Shown one piece after another: positions 32,202 to 41,169 of a DNA stretch of 64,000 bases. Position numbers and translations under genes: made by a program. Within the stretch, counting starts at the first letter, position 1. Each line of letters opens with the position of its first letter. The DNA is from UBA2211 sp049302755 (GTDB lineage: Bacteria; Patescibacteriota; Minisyncoccia; Minisyncoccales; Minisyncoccaceae): the NCBI GenBank assembly GCA_049302755.1, contig JBAQMK010000002.1, positions 248,001 to 312,000 of the forward strand, read 5' to 3'. The notes under the pieces are model-generated. The model was not told where the DNA came from, searched no databases, and worked only from the letters and a program-made list of their open reading frames with translations.

Positions 32202-32762
32202 ATGGATCAACTTACCGATGAACAAATAGTTAGTATAATTCTTAATGGTGATAAAGATTTATACCGAGAGATTATCAGGCGCTATGAAAAGAAATTGTCC
32301 CACTATTTGCTTAAATTTTTAAGCGACCGAGACGACATGGAGGATATTCTTCAGGTCGTCTTTATTAAGGTATATAAAAATTTATATGGTTTTGATGTCG
32401 ACAAGAAGTTTTCTTCTTGGATATACAGGATCGCTCATAACGAAGCGGTGAACTACTTGAAGAAAAGGAAAATCGGCAGAATATCTTTAGATGATGTGGA
32501 GTATAAGCTTATAGATGAGAAGGCTGATATCAGAGGCGAAGCCGATAAGATGTTCTTAAAGGAAGATGTCGAAAAGGTTCTTAATGAGATGGAGACTAAA
32601 TATAAAGAACCAATGGTGTTGTTTTATTTCGAGAGTATGTCATATGATGAAATAAGCGATATCTTGAGAATACCAAAGAATACGGTTGGCACGTTGATTA
32701 TGAGAGGCAAAAAATCAATTAAAGATAAATTAGAAGAAATAAACATAAAGCATGCAAGATGA
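32202..32762 (+). CDS. ECF-type RNA polymerase sigma factor
   Basis: Region 2 is at about residues 22-85 (YLLKFLSDRDDMEDILQVVFIKVYKNL) with the -10 recognition segment; region 4 at about 125-180 has the helix-turn-helix YDEISDILRIPKNTVGTLIMRGKK. There is no region 1.1 or 3. It overlaps the next gene by 11 bases; that gene's membrane protein may be its anti-sigma partner. Such pairs sense envelope stress. The promoter has TATTAT/TATAGT just before ATG 32202, so the leader is very short. Confidence 0.9.
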   Translation: MDQLTDEQIVSIILNGDKDLYREIIRRYEKKLSHYLLKFLSDRDDMEDILQVVFIKVYKNLYGFDVDKKFSSWIYRIAHNEAVNYLKKRKIGRISLDDVEYKLIDEKADIRGEADKMFLKEDVEKVLNEMETKYKEPMVLFYFESMSYDEISDILRIPKNTVGTLIMRGKKSIKDKLEEINIKHAR

Positions 32763-33603
32763 AAAGTTAGAAAATTCAATAATGGGAAAGATTAAGTCCG
32801 GCCAAGTCAAGCTTAAGTCAAAGTATATTTTTTGGGCTGAGAAATTAGGATTGGGAACAGCCTTTGCTTTAACCGTGATTTTGTCTATTCTTTTCTTTAA
32901 TCTAATTCTTTTCTATCTCAAAGAAACGGATAATTTAAAATATTTAAGCTTTGGAAAGTTCGGCATCTTTGCCTTCTTGGAGTCATTCCCTTATTTATTG
33001 GTGGTCGTGTTCATTATTTTAATTGTTTTGGCTGGTTATTTGTTGACTCGCAGCGATGTTTCATATAGGAAGCCGTTCGGATATTTAGCCATCGGAATGG
33101 TTGTTTTAATCATGATTTTCGGGGGAGTTCTGACTTATACCAATTTAGGACAGAGTGCAGAAAAGCAGGCCAGAATGGGAAACGAATCAATGAGAGTTCT
33201 TTTTAGTCCGTTGACTGATGCTCGTAGTAATGGAGTAGCGGGAGTTGTCTTTGAGGCCGGAGAAGATTATTTAATTCTTCAAACCCCTCAAGGATTAAGA
33301 AAAGTTGAAACCGAAGAAGTTGAGGATATGCCCGAAATTGAAAAAGGTCAGTTCATTATTTCCGTCGGCACGGGAGGAGAAAATTTCAAAGCCAAGAAAA
33401 TAAAGGTAACAAATAAGGAAGATATGCCGGCGGTGAACAGAGGCATTGATTTCAAATTTAGAGAGTTTAATGATCAGGACCCCAAATCTATTCCTCCCGA
33501 TATGTTGTATTTCAGCGAAACGGAAAAAGAATGTATCGGACAATGTTTTAAGCAAAATAATAAAAGTCCAGATTGCTTTAAAGAGTGTCACGAAAAGCAA
33601 TAA
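32752..33603 (+). CDS. Membrane protein, possible anti-sigma factor
   Basis: Three hydrophobic segments (about residues 28-52, 70-95 and 105-125) follow a short cytoplasmic N-terminus. A long external domain ends with four cysteines (CIGQCF, DCFKEC), which may form disulfides. The gene overlaps the sigma-factor gene and lies in the usual anti-sigma place. It lacks an obvious zinc-binding anti-sigma motif (HxxxCxxC), so the role is inferred from context. Confidence 0.6.
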   Translation: MQDEKLENSIMGKIKSGQVKLKSKYIFWAEKLGLGTAFALTVILSILFFNLILFYLKETDNLKYLSFGKFGIFAFLESFPYLLVVVFIILIVLAGYLLTRSDVSYRKPFGYLAIGMVVLIMIFGGVLTYTNLGQSAEKQARMGNESMRVLFSPLTDARSNGVAGVVFEAGEDYLILQTPQGLRKVETEEVEDMPEIEKGQFIISVGTGGENFKAKKIKVTNKEDMPAVNRGIDFKFREFNDQDPKSIPPDMLYFSETEKECIGQCFKQNNKSPDCFKECHEKQ

Positions 33604-33605
33604 AC

Positions 33606-33627
33606 AAACCGCCTTCGGGCGGTTTTT
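33606..33627 (+). terminator. UUCG-loop hairpin terminator
   Basis: AAACCGCC (33606-33613) pairs with GGCGGTTT (33618-33625) around a TTCG tetraloop and ends in T5. It closes the sigma / membrane-protein operon. Confidence 0.85.
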
Positions 33628-33688
33628 AAATTGAAATAAAAGATTAATAGGGCAAGTAATAGATAGTATAGAATAAATAAATTAAACT

Positions 33689-35476
33689 ATGGAAAAAATT
33701 AAAAACATTCTTTCGAAGATTAAGACATTTGCTCTCTACCACAAGATTTTATCAGGGTTGATTTTAATTATTGTTATTGCTTCACCTTTCGTTATTAATT
33801 ATTTTTTGCCGCAAAAAACTACAATCAACTATGTAACCCAATTGGTTAAAAAGGGAAATATTAGCGTCTCTATTTCTGGTACCGGACAAGTATCGTCTTT
33901 GGACGAGGTGACTTTGACTTCTGAGGTTTCGGGAGATATTACCGGTGTTTATGCTGAAAACGGAGAAGAAGTTAATAAAGGAGAATTGCTTTTTAAAATA
34001 GACAGCAGTGAGGGAGAGAAGAATTTAAAAAGTGCCGAATTGGCTTTGGAAAGTGCCGAATTGGCTTTGGAAGAAATGCAGGAACCGGTAGATGAATTAA
34101 CTTTGCTTCAGGCAGAAAATTCTTTGATTGAAGCTGAAGAATCAAAAACTAAAGCTGAAAGTAATTTAGAAAAAGCATACGATGATGGCTTTACCGACGT
34201 ATCTAATGCATTTCTTGATTTACCTTCAGTTGTAACTGGAATTTACGATGTTTTATTTTCTGAAACTGCAAGCTCTAATGGTTCTCAAGATAATATAGAT
34301 TTTTATACTACAGCGATTAATTATTGTAACGAAAATGGGACTAAATATAGAGATGATGTGTACAATAAATACATAGCGGCAAAAGCTAAGTACGATACAG
34401 TTCTTATTGAATACAAAGCAGCTAGTCGTTATTCCGATAAAGAGACGATAGAGTCTTTAATTACAGAAACTTATAATGCCGCTAAAGCTATCGCCGAATC
34501 AATAAAGAGTTCTACCGATTTTATTGAATATTATAAGTATGTCATGTCTGAAGAACAGCAATCGTATAGTTCGATTGCTACGGCAAATACCTCATCTTTA
34601 AGCAATTATTCAAGTAAGATCAATAGTCATCTTTCAAATCTTCTTTCTGCAAAAAGCACCATTGAAGACAGTAAGGATAGTATTGTCAGTGCCGATAGAT
34701 CTATCAAAGTGAAAGAATTATCTTTAGAAAAAACAAAAGAAGGTTCAACCGATTTAGAAATTAGAATTCAACAATTGGCGGTAGAACAAAAAGAAGCTGA
34801 TTTAGCCGATGCAGAGAATACTTTATCAAAATATTCAATCAGGGCTCCTTTTTCGGGAATCATTGCCAGTGTGAGTGTAAGTAAGGGAGATGCGGCCGGA
34901 ACTCAAACAACAATGGGTTCGATTATTACTCATGAAAAAATAGCTACCATCACTTTAAATGAAGTTGATATTGCTAAAGTGAAAGTCGGGCAGAAAGTAG
35001 ATATTACTTTTGATGCCCTTGATGATGTAATTGTCCAGGGAGAAGTCTTTGAAGTTGATGCAGTAGGAACGGTAAGTCAAGGAGTGGTGAGCTATAGTGT
35101 TAAAATATCATTTAAAACCGATAACGAGAGCGTGAAGCCGGGAATGAGTATTTCCGCTAATGTTATCATCGAATCGGTAGCAGATGTTTTAACAACCGCC
35201 AGTTCGGCTGTGAAAACAATGGGTGATAAGAGTTTTGTCGAAGTCATGACTAGTGATGGCAAAATAGAAAGAAAAGTTGTTGAGGTTGGAATTACCGATG
35301 ATGCATCAATTGAAATTAAGAGTGGATTGGCTGAAGGTGATAAGGTTGTGACCAGCACTAATACCGGAACAACTAAAAAGACGACTACGACCAATAATCA
35401 AAGTACAACCAGAACTCTTAATTCGATAACTAATGGTGATGCGCCTCCTTCTGGTGGAATGGGTCCAGGAATGTAA
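33689..35476 (+). CDS. MacA-like periplasmic adaptor (HlyD/RND family)
   Basis: An N-terminal membrane segment (about residues 15-35) is followed by a lipoyl-like half motif (GTGQVSSLDEVTLTSEVSGD), a very long coiled coil (about 105-385) and the second half (YSIRAPFSGIIASVSVSKGD), with the beta-barrel and membrane-proximal domains to the C-terminus, which is Thr/Asn-rich. It would link the inner-membrane ABC transporter to the envelope. Patescibacteria usually have one membrane, so the adaptor may reach the surface layer. ATPase and permease genes follow directly. Confidence 0.85.
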   Translation: MEKIKNILSKIKTFALYHKILSGLILIIVIASPFVINYFLPQKTTINYVTQLVKKGNISVSISGTGQVSSLDEVTLTSEVSGDITGVYAENGEEVNKGELLFKIDSSEGEKNLKSAELALESAELALEEMQEPVDELTLLQAENSLIEAEESKTKAESNLEKAYDDGFTDVSNAFLDLPSVVTGIYDVLFSETASSNGSQDNIDFYTTAINYCNENGTKYRDDVYNKYIAAKAKYDTVLIEYKAASRYSDKETIESLITETYNAAKAIAESIKSSTDFIEYYKYVMSEEQQSYSSIATANTSSLSNYSSKINSHLSNLLSAKSTIEDSKDSIVSADRSIKVKELSLEKTKEGSTDLEIRIQQLAVEQKEADLADAENTLSKYSIRAPFSGIIASVSVSKGDAAGTQTTMGSIITHEKIATITLNEVDIAKVKVGQKVDITFDALDDVIVQGEVFEVDAVGTVSQGVVSYSVKISFKTDNESVKPGMSISANVIIESVADVLTTASSAVKTMGDKSFVEVMTSDGKIERKVVEVGITDDASIEIKSGLAEGDKVVTSTNTGTTKKTTTTNNQSTTRTLNSITNGDAPPSGGMGPGM

Positions 35477-35489
35477 GCAAATAAACAAT

Positions 35490-36200
35490 ATGATTAAATG
35501 CGACAACATTATAAAAACGTATAAGTCGGGGGACAACGAAACAAATGTTTTAAAAGGAGTTTCTTTTGAAATAAAGAAAGGGGAATTCGTTGCCATTATC
35601 GGACCATCAGGTTCCGGTAAATCAACCTTGATGCATATTTTAGGAACTTTGGATCGACCGACTTCCGGTAAGTATTTTTTAAACGGCAAAGACATGCTTG
35701 ATTTAGACGATGACGAATTGGCGAAGATAAGGTCTCAGAAAATAGGATTTGTTTTTCAGTCGTTCAATCTTTTGTCCCGGGCTACGGTTTTAAGAAATGT
35801 CACCTTGCCTTTGATTTATGATGGTAATATTAAAAAAGAAGAAAGAAAAGAGCGGGTGGAAAAAGCATTGCTTTCGGCTGGGCTGGATAAAGACCGTTGG
35901 CATCATTTATCAAGTCAATTATCAGGAGGACAAATGCAAAGAGTGGCGATTGCTCGAGCTTTGGTAAATAATCCGGATTTGATTTTAGCCGATGAGCCGA
36001 CCGGAAACCTTGATTCTAAAACCGGAGATATCGTTCTCGATACTTTTCAAAGATTAAACAGAGAATACGGCCATACAATTGTTTTGATTACTCACGAAAG
36101 ATATGTGGCCGACCACGCTGACAGAGTTATTGAATTAAGAGACGGATTAATTATCGCTGACGGCGATGCTGATAAGTCAACTTTATTAAAAAATAAATAA
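35490..36200 (+). CDS. MacB-like ABC transporter ATPase
   Basis: Walker A GPSGSGKST, signature LSGGQMQR, Walker B LILADEPTGNLD and the H-loop (LITHE) mark an ABC ATPase of the LolD/MacB family. I place the start at ATG 35490 (MIKCDN), 13 bases after the adaptor's stop. It powers the permease encoded next. Substrate unknown: peptides, lipids or drugs. Confidence 0.93.
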   Translation: MIKCDNIIKTYKSGDNETNVLKGVSFEIKKGEFVAIIGPSGSGKSTLMHILGTLDRPTSGKYFLNGKDMLDLDDDELAKIRSQKIGFVFQSFNLLSRATVLRNVTLPLIYDGNIKKEERKERVEKALLSAGLDKDRWHHLSSQLSGGQMQRVAIARALVNNPDLILADEPTGNLDSKTGDIVLDTFQRLNREYGHTIVLITHERYVADHADRVIELRDGLIIADGDADKSTLLKNK

Positions 36201-36201
36201 T

Positions 36202-37425
36202 ATGGTTTTTGCCGATTTAATTGAAGAAATATATGTTTCCCTAGCGTCAAACAAATCAAGATCAGGTTTGACGATTTTGGGTATTGTCATCGGAATTGCT
36301 TCGGTTATTACTATGGTTTCGATTGGACAGGGTTCAACCGCCAGCATTCAGAGCAGTATCGAATCTTTGGGTTCTAATCTTTTGGTTATTTCTCCGGGCT
36401 CGCAAAAGAGTTACGGCTCGATGGTAAGGAGCAGTTCCGGTTCATCAACCACTTTAACTTTATCCGATGCCGAAGCGATTAAAGACGAAATCAATAATTT
36501 AAAATCAGTGGCTTCGGTTATTTCTTCCCGCAAGCAGGTTGTTTATAAAGGAAACAATACCAATACCAGTGTTTACGGAATTGATACAACCTATCAGACG
36601 GTTAAAAGTCTGGAAGTATCGCTCGGAAGTTTTATTACCGAAAATCAGGTAGAAAAAGTTTCTAAAGTGGCGGTTTTAGGTCCGACAACCAGAGACACTC
36701 TTTTCGGCGAAGATGTTGACCCGACCGGATTGAAGATTAAAATCAGCGGAACAGAATTTACTGTTATCGGAGTGACTGAATCAAAAGGAGCATCGGGAAT
36801 GAACAGTTCTGACGATATAATATATATTCCAATTACCGTTGCCAAACATTATTTCACCGGTAATGATTCGGTTTCCAGTATTAATGTCGAGGTTTCTGAT
36901 TCTAAGTATATGGATACGGCGGAAGCGGATATCCAGACTTTATTATTAACCAGACACGACATAGAAGATGTTGATTCGGCTGATTTCAGTATTATGAATC
37001 AGGCGGACATTATGGACACTATGTCTTCAATTTCCGGAACTTTGACTTTATTATTAGGCGCTATCGCCGGAATATCATTGTTAGTGGGAGGTATCGGAAT
37101 CATGAATATGATGTTGACGACCGTAACTGAAAGAACTCGAGAAATAGGTTTGAGAAAATCATTGGGAGCAAGAAGTAAAGACATTAGCAGTCAGTTTTTA
37201 TTGGAATCAGTTTCTTTAACTTTTATCGGAGGAATTTTGGGAATAATTTTAGGTCTCCTGGCTTCCTATCTGGTTTCTAAATTTGGAGGGACAACCACGG
37301 TGGTGACTATTCCGTCGGTTCTTTTATCCTTTTTCGTGTCGGCAGGGATAGGAATCGTTTTCGGATATTATCCGGCCCAGAGAGCTTCCAAGTTAAATCC
37401 GATAGAAGCTTTGAGATATGAATAA
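36202..37425 (+). CDS. MacB-like ABC transporter permease (FtsX family)
   Basis: A MacB_PCD periplasmic domain (about residues 45-245) is enclosed by one N-terminal membrane segment and three C-terminal ones. GGIGIMNMML and REIGLRKSLGA are the coupling-helix signatures of FtsX-type permeases. The start is one base after the ATPase stop. Together with the adaptor it forms a MacAB-like system. Confidence 0.92.
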   Translation: MVFADLIEEIYVSLASNKSRSGLTILGIVIGIASVITMVSIGQGSTASIQSSIESLGSNLLVISPGSQKSYGSMVRSSSGSSTTLTLSDAEAIKDEINNLKSVASVISSRKQVVYKGNNTNTSVYGIDTTYQTVKSLEVSLGSFITENQVEKVSKVAVLGPTTRDTLFGEDVDPTGLKIKISGTEFTVIGVTESKGASGMNSSDDIIYIPITVAKHYFTGNDSVSSINVEVSDSKYMDTAEADIQTLLLTRHDIEDVDSADFSIMNQADIMDTMSSISGTLTLLLGAIAGISLLVGGIGIMNMMLTTVTERTREIGLRKSLGARSKDISSQFLLESVSLTFIGGILGIILGLLASYLVSKFGGTTTVVTIPSVLLSFFVSAGIGIVFGYYPAQRASKLNPIEALRYE

Positions 37426-37442
37426 TAAATAAAATATTTAAA

Positions 37443-37901
37443 ATGAAAAAACAGCATATTTTAATAATTTCAATTGTTATTGTTTTGATTATTATTGGGG
37501 GCGTATTGTTTTTCAAATCAAAACCGAATAATAATTTCAATCCGCAAAAACAAAATATGGAAGAGATTACAATCGATTCTTTATCAGTCGGCAATTGGAT
37601 TTCTTCGTCTGTTGAAAAAGATAATGGTTCGTATATTGCTTTAATGATGATGGTTTGTGATAGTAGAGATAGCTGTCAGAATAACAGACCTAATCAGGAT
37701 AGTAATCAGCAGCCTCCGAATGGAAATCCTCCGGTCGATGAAATGCCGGCAGGAATCAATATGGGAGTTGATATGGAAACCAGAACAATGTTATCGGGAA
37801 CGATTACCGAAATTAATGCCGATAACTTGATATTGAACTTGGATACAGGGGAAACGGTGACATTATTAATTACCGATTTAACCAGAATTAATAAAAGGTG
37901 A
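37443..37901 (+). CDS. Small membrane-anchored protein with a DUF5666-like C-terminus
   Basis: A hydrophobic anchor (residues 5-24) is followed by a Gln/Pro/Asn-rich linker and a C-terminal beta pattern, MLSGTITEINADNLILNLDTGETV, like DUF5666 proteins. Two Cys (CDSRDSC) may pair. It is the last gene of the MacAB-like operon, 17 bases after the permease, and could be an accessory lipid or peptide-binding subunit. Confidence 0.55.
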   Translation: MKKQHILIISIVIVLIIIGGVLFFKSKPNNNFNPQKQNMEEITIDSLSVGNWISSSVEKDNGSYIALMMMVCDSRDSCQNNRPNQDSNQQPPNGNPPVDEMPAGINMGVDMETRTMLSGTITEINADNLILNLDTGETVTLLITDLTRINKR

Positions 37902-37905
37902 GACT

Positions 37906-37928
37906 AAACCGGCTAAGGCCGGTTTTTT
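37906..37928 (+). terminator. Hairpin terminator of the MacAB-like operon
   Basis: AAACCGGC pairs with GCCGGTTT around TAAG and runs into T6 (37923-37928). Confidence 0.85.
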
Positions 37929-38050
37929 AGTATTGTTTTATTTCCAAACATATTTTATAATGAAGTAATGGCTAAATGTTCACAAATTAATTTTATTTAT
38001 CAAGTTAATAATTTAACATCTCTTTTGAGGTGTTTTTAAATAACAACCAT

Positions 38051-41000
38051 ATGTCAAATAAAATAGTCAATACTTTTGTTTTAGCGGTTTTATTCTTTGG
38101 CCTTGTCTTTTGCAGCAGCCGGGTGATGAATGATGTTTTTGCCGCCGATACTGATATTACTGCTCCGAATCTTCAGAATGTGGTTATCCCGTCGATTGTT
38201 TATACCGGTTCTTTTTTCACGGTAACGATGACGGTAGTTGATGATCTTTCGGAAACCGAAGTGGCCAATATTATTCTTGAAGGTCCGTCTGGGGTAAGCG
38301 TTTTACACGCAGAAATAACTTCGATAAATTATTCAACCACCAAGCTTTATAATATCTTGATGCCGATTGGCGCTGAAACGGGAACCTGGAAAGTGAAGTC
38401 GGTTTATTTAGCCGATGAAGCCGGTAACACCAGAACATTGTATTATGGCAATCAAATTAATTATACTTTTTCGGTGCAAACCGGAACCGGAACGGCGCAA
38501 ACAACTGCTGCAACTTGTACTTCTTTTAGTTATGGAAACTGGTGGAGTTGTCAGGACAACGGAAAACAATTAAGGGCTATTGCCAGTGCTTCTCCTCTTA
38601 ATTGTGTCGGCGGTAGTCCGGTATTAAGCCAGAGTTGTACTTATGCTTATCAATGCGGAACTAGTGCTTCTTTGAGTAGAACTAATTGTATCAATAGCCG
38701 CGGAGTCTGGGATGCGAATGTTTGTAATTGTGTTTGTTCCACCGGTTATCATTTTGAAGGAACCAGCTGTTTATATACAACCGTTTCCTTGCCGGCTTGT
38801 ACCGATGCCGATTATACTGCTTGGTCAGCCTGTCAGACCAATAACACTAAAACCAGAACTCTTTTATCGACCGCTAATTGTTCGGGAAGTTTGACTACTT
38901 CTCAATCCTGCACTTATTCCTCTGGTTTGCCGGCTTGTACTGATGCCGATTATTCTCCTTGGTCCGCTTGCCAAACAAGCAATACAAAAACCAGGACTCT
39001 TTTGTATAATGCTAATTGTTCCGGAAGTTTAGCCACTTCTCAAGCTTGTACTTATTCAGCAACCTTGCCTACTTGTACTGATACTGATTATTCTTCTTGG
39101 TCAGCCTGTCAGGATGGAAAACAAACCAGAACGCTTTTAAATACTTGTTCCGGAAGTTTAGCCACTTCTCAAACCTGTTCCTCGGTTCCATTTTGTACTG
39201 ATGTTAATTATTCATCCTGGTCAACTTGCGGAGCCGACGGAACCAGAACCAGAACACTTTTAGCTACTTCAAATTGTGTGGGTGCTTCGTCTCAGGTTCA
39301 AACTTGCTCGTCTTCATGTGTTGCCGATACGGTTTTAAATAATCAAAACAAAAATTATTGTTTGACAGGCAATGTTATCGGAACTTGGAATGAGATCAAT
39401 TGTATTTGTGATTGTCCGACCGGTTATTATTTTGGAGAAACAGGATGTATAAAAGATTACGACCCTTCAACAATTTGCACGGCTTTCACTTATACCGATT
39501 GGACCGAATGCGTCAGCGGAAAACAATCAAGAACTATTTCCACTAAATCTCCCAGTGGTTGCACTGGTGGTTCTCCGGAAGCAATTAGTCGTTATTGCAT
39601 CGTTTCCGAATCTTGCACAAAAGATAATTGGATTTGTGGAGAATGGAGTCAATGTTCTGCTGGAGTTCAAAGAAGAACCTGTAATCTTTCCTATGACTGC
39701 AAGGATGTTGTAACGGAAAGTCCGAAGACGGAACAGACTTGCGTCATTTCAGTGATTACTCCTGAATGTCAGTATACTTATACCGATTGGGGGACCTGCG
39801 TTAATAAAATGCAGTATCGAGAAATAGCGACTCGCTTGCCTGATAATTGCATAGACGTGGCAACCGAATCTCTATCAAGAATTTGTAGTTCTGCCGGTTC
39901 TTGTGAATTTACTTATACCGACTGGAGCAATTGTACTGACGGAAAAAGAACCAGAAAAGTTATTTCAAAGTATCCGACTACCTGTACCGACAATCCGATT
40001 CTTGAAGAAGCCTGCCAAACTTCCTCGGTTTCAGATGATTGTTTAAAGATTGGTTGGACGACCGCTAGTGATTGTGGTGTCTATACCTACCGAGAAAAAA
40101 TATTATCAGACTGCCAAACTAGAAATTTAACAACCTTTGATGGTTGTCGTCAGTACATTCTTGAATCAGGCAAGCCGGATAAATGTAATGAATTGAGCGG
40201 AGTGGCTTGCGACAATTTAATTAATAATATTATTTTGGCCGGATTCAATGATACGATGTCCGCCTATATCAAAGAACAGCTTTATTCTGTTTCCGGTGAT
40301 ACTGGAGTAATTAACACTCAAGAAAGAACGGTTATCGTTCAGGTTCCATCAACTGTTGTCGGAATGACCGAAAATAAGGAAGTAAGTATAGAAGCCATGC
40401 CGATAGCTTCTACTGATTCTGGAGAAATTCCGGTGAGCTTGATTTCAACCAGCAGCAGTTCTTCTCAGGAAAGTTTGTCTCCAATCGGTATTGCTTTTGA
40501 TACTGACGGCGACGGTTTGCCCGATGATGTTGAAAAACGTTTAGGAACTGATATTAATAAAAAAGATACCGATGGCGATGGAGTTGATGATAATGAAGAG
40601 TTGAAAAACGGAACCAGTCCTTTAGATCCTTTGACTAAAACAACGAATATAATTTTATCAGGTGTTGATAAAGCATTGGTGGATGGAAAAGTATTGGAGC
40701 AGCCTAAGCTATCAAATTCAGTTATCAGTGAAACATTGGCCGTCAATTCGGTCCAGACAGTTAAAGTAAATGAAAAAAATAATATTAAATTTCAGGGTAA
40801 AGCCGAACCCAATAAAGTCATCACTTTATTTATTTACAGTGTGATGCCGATTGTGGTAACGGTTCAGGCCGATTCAAACGGAAACTGGGTTTACGAATTA
40901 GACAAGACCTTGGTTGACGGAACTCATGAAGCATACGTGGCGATTAACGATGATGAAGGAAAGATTATTGAGTCCAGTTTGCCGACTCCGTTCTTTATCG

Positions 41001-41167
41001 CTCAAGCTGAAGCCGTTTCAGTTGATAATTTCGTTTCCACCGGTGATGCCTCTCAAGTTTCCGACAAAACAAGCGGGATGATTATCTTATATGTTTTAGG
41101 AGGATTGGTGGTTGTGTTTGTTTTAATCGCCGGCATCTTGATTATTAGACAGAGATATTCTGAATAG
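38051..41167 (+). CDS. Large surface adhesin with thrombospondin type 1-like and type 3-like repeats
   Basis: A signal peptide (about residues 1-33 from ATG 38051) leads to a beta domain, then many Cys-rich modules of 35-45 residues. Each has a W followed by a C (as in YTAWSAC and YTDWTEC), RTR or KTR and a C-terminal Cys, like thrombospondin type 1 repeats; two EGF-like stretches (CNCVCSTGYHFEGTSC) intervene. Near residue 830 lie calcium-binding type 3-like repeats, DTDGDGLPDD and DTDGDGVDDNEE. A beta sandwich and a C-terminal membrane helix with a basic tail finish the protein. It looks like a surface adhesin for attachment to a host cell. The ATG at 38051 is preferred over the one at 38030 because the signal peptide starts there. 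Confidence 0.82.
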   Translation: MSNKIVNTFVLAVLFFGLVFCSSRVMNDVFAADTDITAPNLQNVVIPSIVYTGSFFTVTMTVVDDLSETEVANIILEGPSGVSVLHAEITSINYSTTKLYNILMPIGAETGTWKVKSVYLADEAGNTRTLYYGNQINYTFSVQTGTGTAQTTAATCTSFSYGNWWSCQDNGKQLRAIASASPLNCVGGSPVLSQSCTYAYQCGTSASLSRTNCINSRGVWDANVCNCVCSTGYHFEGTSCLYTTVSLPACTDADYTAWSACQTNNTKTRTLLSTANCSGSLTTSQSCTYSSGLPACTDADYSPWSACQTSNTKTRTLLYNANCSGSLATSQACTYSATLPTCTDTDYSSWSACQDGKQTRTLLNTCSGSLATSQTCSSVPFCTDVNYSSWSTCGADGTRTRTLLATSNCVGASSQVQTCSSSCVADTVLNNQNKNYCLTGNVIGTWNEINCICDCPTGYYFGETGCIKDYDPSTICTAFTYTDWTECVSGKQSRTISTKSPSGCTGGSPEAISRYCIVSESCTKDNWICGEWSQCSAGVQRRTCNLSYDCKDVVTESPKTEQTCVISVITPECQYTYTDWGTCVNKMQYREIATRLPDNCIDVATESLSRICSSAGSCEFTYTDWSNCTDGKRTRKVISKYPTTCTDNPILEEACQTSSVSDDCLKIGWTTASDCGVYTYREKILSDCQTRNLTTFDGCRQYILESGKPDKCNELSGVACDNLINNIILAGFNDTMSAYIKEQLYSVSGDTGVINTQERTVIVQVPSTVVGMTENKEVSIEAMPIASTDSGEIPVSLISTSSSSSQESLSPIGIAFDTDGDGLPDDVEKRLGTDINKKDTDGDGVDDNEELKNGTSPLDPLTKTTNIILSGVDKALVDGKVLEQPKLSNSVISETLAVNSVQTVKVNEKNNIKFQGKAEPNKVITLFIYSVMPIVVTVQADSNGNWVYELDKTLVDGTHEAYVAINDDEGKIIESSLPTPFFIAQAEAVSVDNFVSTGDASQVSDKTSGMIILYVLGGLVVVFVLIAGILIIRQRYSE

Positions 41168-41169
41168 TT

